DNA from: Bifidobacterium hapali
GTDB taxonomy: Bacteria; Actinomycetota; Actinomycetes; Actinomycetales; Bifidobacteriaceae
Direction: 5' to 3'
NCBI RefSeq assembly: GCF_002259755.1
Contig: NZ_MWWY01000006.1
Coordinates: 1-64,000, forward strand
DNA length: 64,000 nucleotides
The notes under the pieces were generated by a model. It ran no database searches and was not told the DNA's origin. It saw nothing but the letters and a program-made list of their open reading frames with translations. Shown here piece by piece: positions 35,512 through 42,546 of the stretch (its first letter is position 1; the number at the start of each line of letters is the position of its first letter). The position numbers and the translations under genes were made by a program.

Positions 35512-38343
35512 ATGAGTATTTTCTCCCTTCTCGACGACGAGTTGCGCGACTACGCCGACCGCCGATATGCTGAGCGCTCGCATCTGATCGCCACGCTCCC
35601 CCACATATCCGATCTACTGTCCACGCTTGATGGCGACCGACTCACTCTCATGAAGCTCGCCTACGGTTCGCTGCCTTGTAACGACATCATTGACGATGAC
35701 CCGTCTACACTCCTATCGTTTGTCGATCATGCGCTCATGCTTCGTCGCACGATGGATTGGACGCGGAACTTACCGCTCGACATATTTATTCATTTCGTTT
35801 TTTGGCCGCGTATTAACAATGAAGCATTAGCTGATTGCCGCCCGCTCTGCTATCGCGAACTCATTAACCGTGTACACGATCTTGATGCCACGCACGCCAT
35901 GTTGGAAACGAACTATTGGTGCGCGGAGCATGTTACCTATCATCCGTCCGATGAACGCACGCTCAATGCGATCGGCGCGCTCAATCTTGGGCTTGGACGT
36001 TGTGGTGAGGAGTCAACGCTGCTTGTCACCGCTTTGCGTGCGATCGGTATTCCGGCACGCCAAGTATATACACCGCGTTGGGCGCACTGTGATGACAATC
36101 ACGCGTGGGTCGAAGCATATGTGGATGGCCGTTGGCGTTTTCTCGGAGCTTGTGAGCCTGAGGAGGTACCAGATCGAGGCTGGTTCGATAAGGCTTCGAC
36201 TCGCGCAATGTTGGTGCATGCTCGCGTATTCTGCGATTTTAACGAAGGCAATGTGGATGTGTCCGCGAGCGCTGGAGGCGATGAGTCACTGTTGTTGTGC
36301 AATCTGACTGCGGATTATGCGCCTACGGTTGATCTGCTGGTGCACGTTGTGGATGATAGTGGTCGACCTATGCCAGATGCGCACGTGTCGTTTGAGCTAT
36401 TGAATATGGCTGAGTATTATCCGATTGCTACCGCTCGCACTAGTGATCATGGCGAGGCGCATATGACGCTTGGCTGCGGCAGTGTTCGTGTGCACGTTAG
36501 TGCTGGTGATCGTACTGCTGATCACATGGTGGATACGACTACAATTCACGAGCTTACAGTCGTCGTGCCTGTTGTGACTGACGATACTGAGTCACTTGAT
36601 CGCGACAGAGTATGGTCGTCTATTGATCTTGTCGCACCTCCTAGTGGTACGCCGCGTAGTTTGCCGTTGACTGATGAGCAGCAGCGTCGTACGATTGCAC
36701 GACGCGCATATGCTGAAACGTTGCGTACTGCGCGAGTTCGTGGATTCGATGCTTTAGTTGATAACGCGACTCGGCAATCACTGTCAGAGCGTTATTCATC
36801 TGATTGTATTGCTGCTGTTACGAACAGCGATACCGATATTGCGAACAGCGATGTGCTGCAGCGTCTACTTACCTCAGCTGGTGCAAATGCCCCGGTTATT
36901 GCGCGATTCTTGTTGTCGAGTGATAATACGGCTACGCAAACGCATGTACCGGATACGGATCGCCTTGCATTACTCACCGCATTGAGTAGTAAAGACTTGT
37001 GTGACGTATCTATCAAGGCTTTGAATGATGCTGCTTGTTCTGCTGCGACGGTGCGAGATTATACGCTTGAACACGTGCTGTCTGATCGTAACCCAGCCGA
37101 TCGTTGGCATTGGTATGTGCGCTATGTGTTGAATTCGCGAGTTGCTTATGAGCCGCTGCTTGGCGACCGCGAACAATTGCAACATATGCTTGCGAAGGAC
37201 GCGGATATTGAGTCTTTGCGTGAACAACCTTTGCGAGTATGGCAGTATCTGCGTGATCATGTCGTGGAAACGATTGCGGAAACACCGCAGCCTATCTGTC
37301 CTACTGGCGTACTTACAACTGGAGTGACGACGACGCGTTCCACAGCAATAGCGTTCGTCTCAATATGTCGCGCACTGGGCATACCCGCACGGTTCGACCC
37401 GCAAACAGGAGAACCGCAAGTATACTGTGATGGCGCATTCCGAAATCCAACAGCCAGTTTAACAGCTGAGCTGGCGACACCAACATCCGTTACTGAGCCA
37501 GTAATCGCGCAAACTGCACAGCTTACTGTCGTCACACCACACGGTTCACATCCGTCTTATGGTACGGATTGGAGTCTCGGTCGACTTGTCAATACTGAGC
37601 AAGGCACTGATTTTTCGTCACTAGATTTGTGGAACGAGCCGTGGCAAGACGATCGTATGCCGCTCACACTCGAAGTTGGACGATACCGTCTGATTACCAC
37701 AGTTCGTTTGCCAAATGGCAATCAGCAGACGAATGAACTGACGTTCGATTTGCGTAATGGGCAGGATAAGTCGGTTACGCTGGCAATGCGCGAACCGAGT
37801 GAAGATGAGTTGTTAGAACATATTGTCGTTGACGATGCAACGTTCCATACGGCTGCCGACGATGATTCGCAGCATACGCGCAAACTGTCTGAGATGCTTG
37901 CTAGTCGTGGTATTGTTGCGATTCTCGACGCGCACGGTTCCGAACCGAGCATTCACGTGTTAGACGAGCTTATTGCGCGGCTCACTCGTGGCGGATTTGC
38001 TGCACAGAGCATGACTGTTGGCAACTCTGACAGTGGTGATGATGCAATCGACGTTGTACCGGTTGCGTTCGTTGCGTGTCCTGTTGACGCGCCACTCAGC
38101 GCGACGCTACGTACGATGTTTGACCAGCTGTCTACTCGCACAGGTCACACCGCTCCCCCAGTATGGCGTTGTGATGAAACCACTTACGAGCGTTTGACTC
38201 GTGGCATGTATGTTGATCCAGACAAGCTCCCCATGATTCTTGTCACACGCAAAGAACCGGACGGTACCATCATCGGCACCTACGCCTCAACCGGCTACAA
38301 CGTCGGTTCCGTAGACCTCGCCTTCCGCCTCGCCACAAAATAA
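35512..38343 (+). CDS. Large transglutaminase-like protein with two TGc-like regions
   Basis: 943-residue protein without a signal peptide. The first TGc domain (about 110-245) has the Cys-His pair of the papain-like centre, Cys164 in GLGRCGEESTLLV and His197 in CDDNHAWVEAYVDG, followed by FLGACEPEEVPDRGWF, typical of this bacterial group. A carboxypeptidase-regulatory-like beta domain follows (VDLLVHVVDDSGRPMPDAHV, about 280-350). A second, degenerate TGc-like region (about 600-660: CPTGVLTTGVTTTRSTAIAF, ALGIPARFDPQTGEP) has Thr where the first has Cys. Either cysteine proteolysis or cross-linking is possible. GGAGA precedes the ATG. The last 78 bp are duplicated at 40107-40184. Confidence 0.85.
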   Translation: MSIFSLLDDELRDYADRRYAERSHLIATLPHISDLLSTLDGDRLTLMKLAYGSLPCNDIIDDDPSTLLSFVDHALMLRRTMDWTRNLPLDIFIHFVFWPRINNEALADCRPLCYRELINRVHDLDATHAMLETNYWCAEHVTYHPSDERTLNAIGALNLGLGRCGEESTLLVTALRAIGIPARQVYTPRWAHCDDNHAWVEAYVDGRWRFLGACEPEEVPDRGWFDKASTRAMLVHARVFCDFNEGNVDVSASAGGDESLLLCNLTADYAPTVDLLVHVVDDSGRPMPDAHVSFELLNMAEYYPIATARTSDHGEAHMTLGCGSVRVHVSAGDRTADHMVDTTTIHELTVVVPVVTDDTESLDRDRVWSSIDLVAPPSGTPRSLPLTDEQQRRTIARRAYAETLRTARVRGFDALVDNATRQSLSERYSSDCIAAVTNSDTDIANSDVLQRLLTSAGANAPVIARFLLSSDNTATQTHVPDTDRLALLTALSSKDLCDVSIKALNDAACSAATVRDYTLEHVLSDRNPADRWHWYVRYVLNSRVAYEPLLGDREQLQHMLAKDADIESLREQPLRVWQYLRDHVVETIAETPQPICPTGVLTTGVTTTRSTAIAFVSICRALGIPARFDPQTGEPQVYCDGAFRNPTASLTAELATPTSVTEPVIAQTAQLTVVTPHGSHPSYGTDWSLGRLVNTEQGTDFSSLDLWNEPWQDDRMPLTLEVGRYRLITTVRLPNGNQQTNELTFDLRNGQDKSVTLAMREPSEDELLEHIVVDDATFHTAADDDSQHTRKLSEMLASRGIVAILDAHGSEPSIHVLDELIARLTRGGFAAQSMTVGNSDSGDDAIDVVPVAFVACPVDAPLSATLRTMFDQLSTRTGHTAPPVWRCDETTYERLTRGMYVDPDKLPMILVTRKEPDGTIIGTYASTGYNVGSVDLAFRLATK

Positions 38344-38536
38344 GAAATATCTAGATTTGTTAACGAATTCACTACCCCTTAGTTAAAAATGGCTCCCCTT
38401 GTCAGGACAGTGCCGTTAAGCAAACAGCAGAGCTTTTTGTAGGTGCTGTGCGAGTCGACAGGCGAGCCAACGCAACGCGTGCGTAGCACGTCCATAAATG
38501 CAGGACGAGCTGGCCGCAAAGCGGTCTGAGGGGTAG
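38266..38536 (+). repeat. Long direct repeat, copy 1 (end of transglutaminase gene plus flank)
   Basis: This segment matches 40107-40398. The coding part (38266-38343) differs from the second copy mainly at third codon positions. The non-coding part keeps TTTGTTAACGAATTCACTAC-like sequence, CTTGTCAGGACAG, GTTAAGCAAACAGCAGAGCT and AGGTGCTGTGCGAG. The two copies flank the RelE/YefM and HTH genes. It could be an integration footprint that restored the gene end, or the remains of a tandem gene duplication. Confidence 0.85.
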
Positions 38537-38577
38537 TCACACCCTTGGAACGTTCAACCCGTGTAACTACCCCTCAG
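38526..38577. repeat. Palindrome CTGAGGGGTAGT
   Basis: CTGAGGGGTAGT (38526-38537) pairs with ACTACCCCTCAG (38566-38577), extended inside by ACAC/GTGT. It closes the intergenic stretch between the transglutaminase-like gene and the RelE toxin gene; both genes converge here, so it could terminate both. The arm resembles that at 15985-16040. TGTCAGGACAGTGCCG occurs both before (38400) and after (38601) it. Confidence 0.75.
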
Positions 38578-38637
38578 TCGTCTGCAACGACAGCCCCCCC
38601 TGTCAGGACAGTGCCGAGTTAACTTTTTCGATCGTGG

Positions 38638-38967
38638 TTATATAGCATTACGACGAGAGGCTTCTTTGTAGACCTCCATGTCATCGCGTACGCCTATCAC
38701 AATGATTTTCATGACGCGTTCCGAACGTTCCAATTTGTATACGATACGAATCCCGTCACCACGTAGCTTGGCCTTTAATAGCCCAGACAAATCATTATCG
38801 CGTTTATTACCAAGAGGCTTGCCATATCCTCCCTCAGTAAACGGCAAAGGATTCTGCTTGACTTTAGCTATGAGCTTCTTCGCTCGGGTAGCTCGCGGCT
38901 CCTTAAGCCTGTCAAGGTCACGCTTAGCCTCCTTCGTATAGACATCAACCCACTCAATCTGCCCCAC
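38638..38967 (-). CDS. RelE/ParE-family toxin
   Basis: 109-residue type II toxin of the RelE/ParE superfamily, in which RelE members cut mRNA on the ribosome. It begins at a GTG (38967) one base after the antitoxin stop. Core motifs: WVDVYTKEAKRDLDRL, a helical pair with RATRAKKLIAKVKQNP, then LSGLLKAKLRGDGIRIVYKL and MKIIVIGVRDDMEVYKEA. The conserved basic residues and terminal Tyr typical of active RelE proteins are present, so it looks functional. It is encoded after its YefM/Phd-type antitoxin in the order usual for RelBE. It lies inside the segment bounded by the long direct repeat. Confidence 0.88.
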   Translation of the reverse strand: MGQIEWVDVYTKEAKRDLDRLKEPRATRAKKLIAKVKQNPLPFTEGGYGKPLGNKRDNDLSGLLKAKLRGDGIRIVYKLERSERVMKIIVIGVRDDMEVYKEASRRNAI

Positions 38968-38968
38968 G

Positions 38969-39283
38969 TCAGTCGATCTCCACATCCGCGAGGTCTGCAT
39001 CAGAGTAGTTGAATGCAGGTTCACCGAAAACATCTTCATGCGTCAGATATTCACCATTCGCATTTGCAATACGCTCTTTCGCTTCGAGATAGAGCGCAAA
39101 ATCCTCCTGAGCTTCAGTTAACTTACGGTAATCATTGGGGCTAATAATGACAACAGACGGCTTATTATTTTTCAGCACAATAAGGGGGTTACCATCCGAG
39201 ACACTATTAAATGCCTTAGAAGCTCCACCATGATTAAATTCGCTGACAGGAATCAAATGATCTAATAGGCTTACACTGTCCAT
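38969..39283 (-). CDS. Phd/YefM-family antitoxin
   Basis: 104-residue antitoxin. The N-terminal DNA-binding YefM fold shows HLIPVSEFNHGGASKAFNSV and NPLIVLKNNKPSVVIISPND, and the acidic C-terminal part (LTHEDVFGEPAFNYSDADLA) should wrap the toxin. The start is taken as ATG 39283, with GAAAGAG upstream; ATG 39301 lies inside the operator palindrome and has no ribosome site. Its stop is one base before the toxin GTG, so the pair is translationally coupled. Confidence 0.88.
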   Translation of the reverse strand: MDSVSLLDHLIPVSEFNHGGASKAFNSVSDGNPLIVLKNNKPSVVIISPNDYRKLTEAQEDFALYLEAKERIANANGEYLTHEDVFGEPAFNYSDADLADVEID

Positions 39284-39302
39284 AACACAAAACTCTTTCA
39301 TT

Positions 39303-39330
39303 AATATGCATTCATTTTTGAATACATATT
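39303..39330 (-). promoter_or_regulatory. Operator palindrome of the RelE/YefM operon
   Basis: AATATGCATTCA and TGAATACATATT are 12-bp arms with one mismatch around TTTT, located just before the antitoxin start. YefM-type antitoxins, alone or with toxin, bind such palindromes to repress their own operon. The surrounding AT-rich sequence probably holds the -10 region. Confidence 0.65.
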
Positions 39331-39420
39331 AACATACTTTACATCTTGCTACAGTAAACGCGATTCAACTGAAACTCCAATAAAAACATTCCGTGAACCC
39401 GCTCATCCTGTTTGCATGAC

Positions 39421-39594
39421 TCAGCCCGCGACAATACGGCGAGCAAACTTATGTAGTCCTGCCCTGTCAAGACCTGCATATTCTTCCGCTAGAGTTCGTG
39501 GCGGATGTTTCTTATTTTCAATCATACGTCGTATCGCTGCATCAGCGATCTGCGGATTACCGTCATATATACGACATAGAAAACTGAACCACAA
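39421..39594 (-). pseudogene. Remnant of a PIN-domain toxin (C-terminal part)
   Basis: Directly after the HTH antitoxin stop, an open frame of 57 codons (TTG at 39594 to TGA at 39421) reads WFSFLCRIYDGNPQIADAAI, then ENKKHPPRTLAEEYAGLDRA and GLHKFARRIVAG. This is the pattern of the C-terminus of PIN toxins that pair with excisionase-like HTH antitoxins (a run of aliphatic helices, a PP-T motif and a LxxAGLxxFA end). The catalytic acidic residues of the PIN domain, which lie further N-terminal, are missing, so the toxin has been deleted down to its tail. The family call is by pattern only. Confidence 0.6.
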
Positions 39595-39600
39595 ATCCTC

Positions 39601-39984
39601 CTACTCGCTGTCAGGCAGGACGTACAAGCCCATATCTCCCGCCATGTCACGCAACTTGGCAAGGGAACGACTACGATCAGAGCGCATAGCGTCACGGTAG
39701 GCGATTACGTCAGATTCACGCATCATGCGATTGCCAGATTCGCCATTGCGACGGAACGGAATACGACCATCATCCAAAATACGCTGCACCGTCTTGCGCG
39801 ATAGCCCAAGGATACGGGCAGCTTCACCAGTCCCGATGATACGAGCATATCCCGATGCCGCCATTGCAGCGTCCATTGCAGCATTAAACGCAGTCTCATC
39901 CAACGCGTAGGTTCGCCCATTACCTTGTAAAATGAAAGGACTCCCAGCCTTCACCGGCTCGGTTTCGATCATGGCGATACTCAT
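39601..39984 (-). CDS. Excisionase-type HTH DNA-binding protein (probable antitoxin)
   Basis: 127-residue protein with AAAGGAG before the ATG at 39984. The C-terminal half is a MerR/excisionase-like helix-turn-helix: GTGEAARILGLSRKTVQRIL, then DDGRIPFRRNGESGNRMMRE and SDVIAYRD. The N-terminal 50 residues form a strand-rich cap (GRTYALDETAFNAAMDAA). This arrangement is common for antitoxins placed before PIN-domain toxins, and a PIN tail does follow. With the toxin lost it may act only as a repressor. An alternative is an excisionase of a lost integrative element. Confidence 0.8.
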   Translation of the reverse strand: MSIAMIETEPVKAGSPFILQGNGRTYALDETAFNAAMDAAMAASGYARIIGTGEAARILGLSRKTVQRILDDGRIPFRRNGESGNRMMRESDVIAYRDAMRSDRSRSLAKLRDMAGDMGLYVLPDSE

Positions 39985-39997
39985 GCCCCACTCCTTT

Positions 39998-40025
39998 CAA
40001 TATGACCAATATGTCCAATATGATC
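39998..40025 (-). promoter_or_regulatory. Three tandem CAATATG repeats upstream of the HTH gene
   Basis: CAATATGAC, CAATATGTC and CAATATGATC follow each other at 39998, 40007 and 40016, 15 bases upstream of the HTH gene start. Nine-base spacing is close to one helical turn. They are a good candidate operator for the HTH protein itself. Confidence 0.5.
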
Positions 40026-40106
40026 AATTATATCATGGTAAATCAGTTCACTTACATTGACTGAATTACACACTCACTTCCATTTTCAAAGTGAAGTATT
40101 GACAGC

Positions 40107-40184
40107 ACCATTATCGGCACCTATGCCTCAACCGGCTACAACGTCGGTTCCGTAGACCTCGCCTTCCGCCTCGCCACAAAATAA
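40107..40184 (+). pseudogene. Duplicate of the transglutaminase gene 3' end
   Basis: Twenty-five codons and a TAA repeat the last residues of the 35512-38343 gene, with third-position changes such as ATC to ATT and TAC to TAT. No start or upstream gene body is present. The reading frame and stop are retained. It is either the far end of a lost tandem paralogue or one side of an integration footprint. Confidence 0.8.
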
Positions 40185-40398
40185 GAACATCCAGTACCCT
40201 GCGTCATTACTTTGTCAACGAATTCACTACCCCTCAGTTAGAAAAATAACTCCACTTGTCAGGACAGCACCGTTAAGCAAACAGCAGAGCTGTTTGTAGG
40301 TGCTGTGCGAGCCAACAGGCGAGCCAACGCCACAACGCGCGCAACAGCACGTCCTTAATTGTAGGACGAACTGTCGGTGAAATCGACTGAGGGGGTAG
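40107..40398 (+). repeat. Long direct repeat, copy 2
   Basis: Matches 38266-38536 through the coding remnant and about 210 bp of flank. The stem GGCCGC/GCGGTC of copy 1 is replaced here by TCGGT/ATCGA at the same place, so pairing is kept although the sequence has changed. The copy ends just before the GTGCCCTCAGGGC stretch and the terminator at 40450. Confidence 0.8.
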
Positions 40399-40449
40399 CC
40401 ATCGGCGCAAGTGCCCTCAGGGCCCGCGTCTTCAAGACCGAATGACACG

Positions 40450-40493
40450 AAGCCCCCGACCTTCACCACAGTTCGCGGCAGGATCGGGGGCTT
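40450..40493 (+). terminator. Terminator facing the BrnA gene
   Basis: AAGCCCCCGA (40450-40459) pairs with TCGGGGGCTT (40484-40493), followed by TTCCTTGTTT on the plus strand. It stops plus-strand transcription before it enters brnA, and its hairpin may also end the minus-strand brnTA transcript. The 24-base loop is long. Confidence 0.65.
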
Positions 40494-40509
40494 TTCCTTG
40501 TTTGAGAGG

Positions 40510-40794
40510 TCAGGCGTGGACGGCCTCACGTTGACGCATAGCTCGTAGACGGTCAGCAATCCATGTGTTGACGACAGCGTTGCGACTGATCGCCAGTTCT
40601 GCAGCCTCATCGTCCAATTCGCTGACCATCCATGCGGGCATCGTCAACGTGATGCGCTTCTCCAGCGGGGGATGATGCTCGACCACGGGATGCTCCAGAT
40701 CGACGTAGTCGAGAATGCCGTCGCCGTTGTCGAACATCTCCTCAAGCTGGTCGCTAGTGATCGACTTCGCATCGAGCTTAGTCTTGGCTGTCAT
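40510..40794 (-). CDS. BrnA-type antitoxin (ribbon-helix-helix)
   Basis: 94-residue antitoxin. The C-terminal ribbon-helix-helix unit reads KRITLTMPAWMVSELDDEAA then ELAISRNAVVNTWIADRLR, and the N-terminal half is acidic (LEEMFDNGDGILDYVDLEHP), as expected for toxin binding. The ATG at 40794 overlaps the BrnT frame by 17 bases in the usual toxin-first order. The antitoxin is intact although the toxin frame is broken. It should repress its own operon through DNA binding. Confidence 0.83.
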   Translation of the reverse strand: MTAKTKLDAKSITSDQLEEMFDNGDGILDYVDLEHPVVEHHPPLEKRITLTMPAWMVSELDDEAAELAISRNAVVNTWIADRLRAMRQREAVHA

Positions 40795-41053
40795 AGTATG
40801 CCTCCTCGTTCTTTCGTGACCTGCGTACGGATATGATGCGGATGCGCTTGCCTCGCTTGGTCGTGATCGCCGTCCAATGTTTGCCGTCGATCATGCCGAG
40901 CACAATGTAACGCACGTCGTTGCCGGGATTCGGAGCGATCAGCGTCACCGTCTTCGAGTTGTCCCACATGCGCTGGGCCTGTTCGAAGTCGATGCCGTGC
41001 TTGGCAAGGTTCTTCGCACTCTACGCCGGATCGTATTCGAAAATATTCCGCAA
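40778..41053 (-). pseudogene. BrnT-type toxin interrupted by an in-frame TAG
   Basis: Reading from about TTG 41053, the frame gives RNIFEYDPA, a TAG at 41021-41023, then SAKNLAKHGIDFEQAQRMW and TLIAPNPGNDVRYIVLGMI, GKHWTAITTKRGKRIRIISV, RRSRKNEEAYYDS. This is the BrnT toxin fold, including the KHGIDF helix and the RIRIIS(V/A)RR motif that carries catalytic residues. A Lys or similar codon expected at the break has become TAG. The region after the stop is well preserved, so the event is recent or the product is still made by re-start at ATG 40969, which would lack the first helix. Confidence 0.75.
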
Positions 41054-41088
41054 GCCAGCTCATTCTGCAATAATGGACGCGAGACGCG

Positions 41089-41147
41089 TGACGCCGATGA
41101 TAGACTCACTCTCCGAATATTGGATTGTCAGTCACTCATCGGCGTCA
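41089..41147. terminator. 12-bp inverted repeat between nagA and the BrnT remnant
   Basis: TGACGCCGATGA (41089-41100) and TCATCGGCGTCA (41136-41147) are perfect arms around a 35-base spacer, flanked by ACGCGTGA and TCACGCGT which extend the symmetry. It follows the nagA stop by about 40 bases on the minus strand, so it probably ends the nagBA transcript. The long loop makes it weak. Confidence 0.45.
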
Positions 41148-41185
41148 CACAGTCACACAGTCACGCGTGTTAGTACACTGTCATT

Positions 41186-42445
41186 TCACCGCACCTTGCG
41201 ACCGGCGCACCATACTTCGTTGACTTGCCACGTAGCCGGGTCACTGAGAAGTAGATCAGCAGCGTAACCCGGAGCAAGTAAGCCAAGCGGCGCTCCGGTA
41301 ACCGGGTTTGGCCGGTCGAGGCCGAGAGCACGCGCCGGTGTGAGCGTCGCTGCTTCAACAGCTGCAGGAGCTTCAAACCCGAGTTCAAGTACTGCACGTT
41401 GTACAGCAACCTCGAGGAGCAAAGTCGAGCCAGCAATCGCTCCGTTTGATACAAGACGCGCATGACCGTCAACCACATTCACGTCGAGAGCTCCGAGCTT
41501 GTATGCACCATCCGGACAGTCAGTGGCAGCCATAGCGTCGGTAACGAACGCAATACGATGCGGTTCAAAACCAAATCCGAGTCGCACCATAGGGTTCTGC
41601 ACATGGAAACCGTCGTTGATCAGTTCAATAATCACCCGCGGGTCTTCAACGGCCGCCGGAATTGGACCGGGCTTGCGGTGATGTAATCCATTCATTGCGT
41701 TGAACATATGCGTCATGATGCCCGCACCAGCGTCAAAACCGCGTTGAGCGGTCTCATAGTCCGCGTCGCAATGGCCGACTGCAGGCACTACGCCAGCTGC
41801 AGCAAACTGTTTGATTGCACTGATACCGTGTGGCAGTTCAGGCGCGATAGTGATTTGTCGAATGCAGCCGTCCGCCGCAGTCAGCAACTCGTCAACGAGC
41901 TCAGGCACAGGATCTTTGAGACATTCCGGGTCGTGCGCACCTTTACGCGACAATGCGAGGAATGGTCCTTCAAGATGCGCGCCGAGAATATCTGGACGCG
42001 CGCTCATTGCCTTACGCACGTTCGCAAGGTTATGGCACATCACGTCAACCGGGTTGGTAATCAGTGACAGCACTTGGCGAGTAGTGCCATGTACAGCGTG
42101 CCCAGCACGAGCAATATCAATGCCTTTTGGCCCATCATCGAAGCTATGCTCCCATGCACCATGTGCGTGAATATCAACATAACCCGGCGTAAGAATACGC
42201 CCGTTAGCGTCAATAATTGCACTCTCGTCAGCTGGATCAATACCGACCGAACGACATGCAGATTCAAACGTTTCCTCATTGGTTCCGGTGGCGATAATCA
42301 CACCACGAGCATCCGAAACCACCCAATAATGATCTTGTACACCGCGCGCATCGACTTTACGTGCACGGTGGATAGCAACCGGCGTCGGCTTGCCGGTGAG
42401 TGCTGCCGTTACTTGAGTCACAGTCTGCTCTCGTGTCTGGGTCAT
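41186..42445 (-). CDS. nagA: N-acetylglucosamine-6-phosphate deacetylase
   Basis: 419-residue metal-dependent deacetylase converting GlcNAc-6-P to GlcN-6-P plus acetate in the cytoplasm. Markers are GRILTPGYVDIHAHGAWEHS (metal motif), ILGAHLEGPFLALSRKGAHD, VPAVGHCDADYETAQRGFDA, GAGIMTHMFNAMNGLHHRKP and FVTDAMAATDCPDG (catalytic Asp). The frame is open to 42496, but AAGGAAGG before the ATG at 42445 decides the start. It follows nagB by 101 bases and is probably in the same transcript. Its product feeds NagB. Confidence 0.95.
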   Translation of the reverse strand: MTQTREQTVTQVTAALTGKPTPVAIHRARKVDARGVQDHYWVVSDARGVIIATGTNEETFESACRSVGIDPADESAIIDANGRILTPGYVDIHAHGAWEHSFDDGPKGIDIARAGHAVHGTTRQVLSLITNPVDVMCHNLANVRKAMSARPDILGAHLEGPFLALSRKGAHDPECLKDPVPELVDELLTAADGCIRQITIAPELPHGISAIKQFAAAGVVPAVGHCDADYETAQRGFDAGAGIMTHMFNAMNGLHHRKPGPIPAAVEDPRVIIELINDGFHVQNPMVRLGFGFEPHRIAFVTDAMAATDCPDGAYKLGALDVNVVDGHARLVSNGAIAGSTLLLEVAVQRAVLELGFEAPAAVEAATLTPARALGLDRPNPVTGAPLGLLAPGYAADLLLSDPATWQVNEVWCAGRKVR

Positions 42446-42546
42446 GTCAGGTTCCTTCCTTGACCACGTAGCCGTACATCTACCAAATACAAGCAAACGG
42501 CTCCCCTACGAGTGAAAGCACACAGGCAGGGGAGCCAAACATACGA

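Noticed and set aside
40400..40500. Possible tRNA or other small RNA gene before the terminator
   Set aside because: No cloverleaf, TTCGANTC-type arm or CCA end could be built; only the terminator hairpin is convincing.
40227..40610. 127-codon minus-strand frame across the terminator and BrnA end
   Set aside because: It overlaps the end of the BrnA gene in another frame, crosses the terminator and the repeat copy, and has no recognisable domain.
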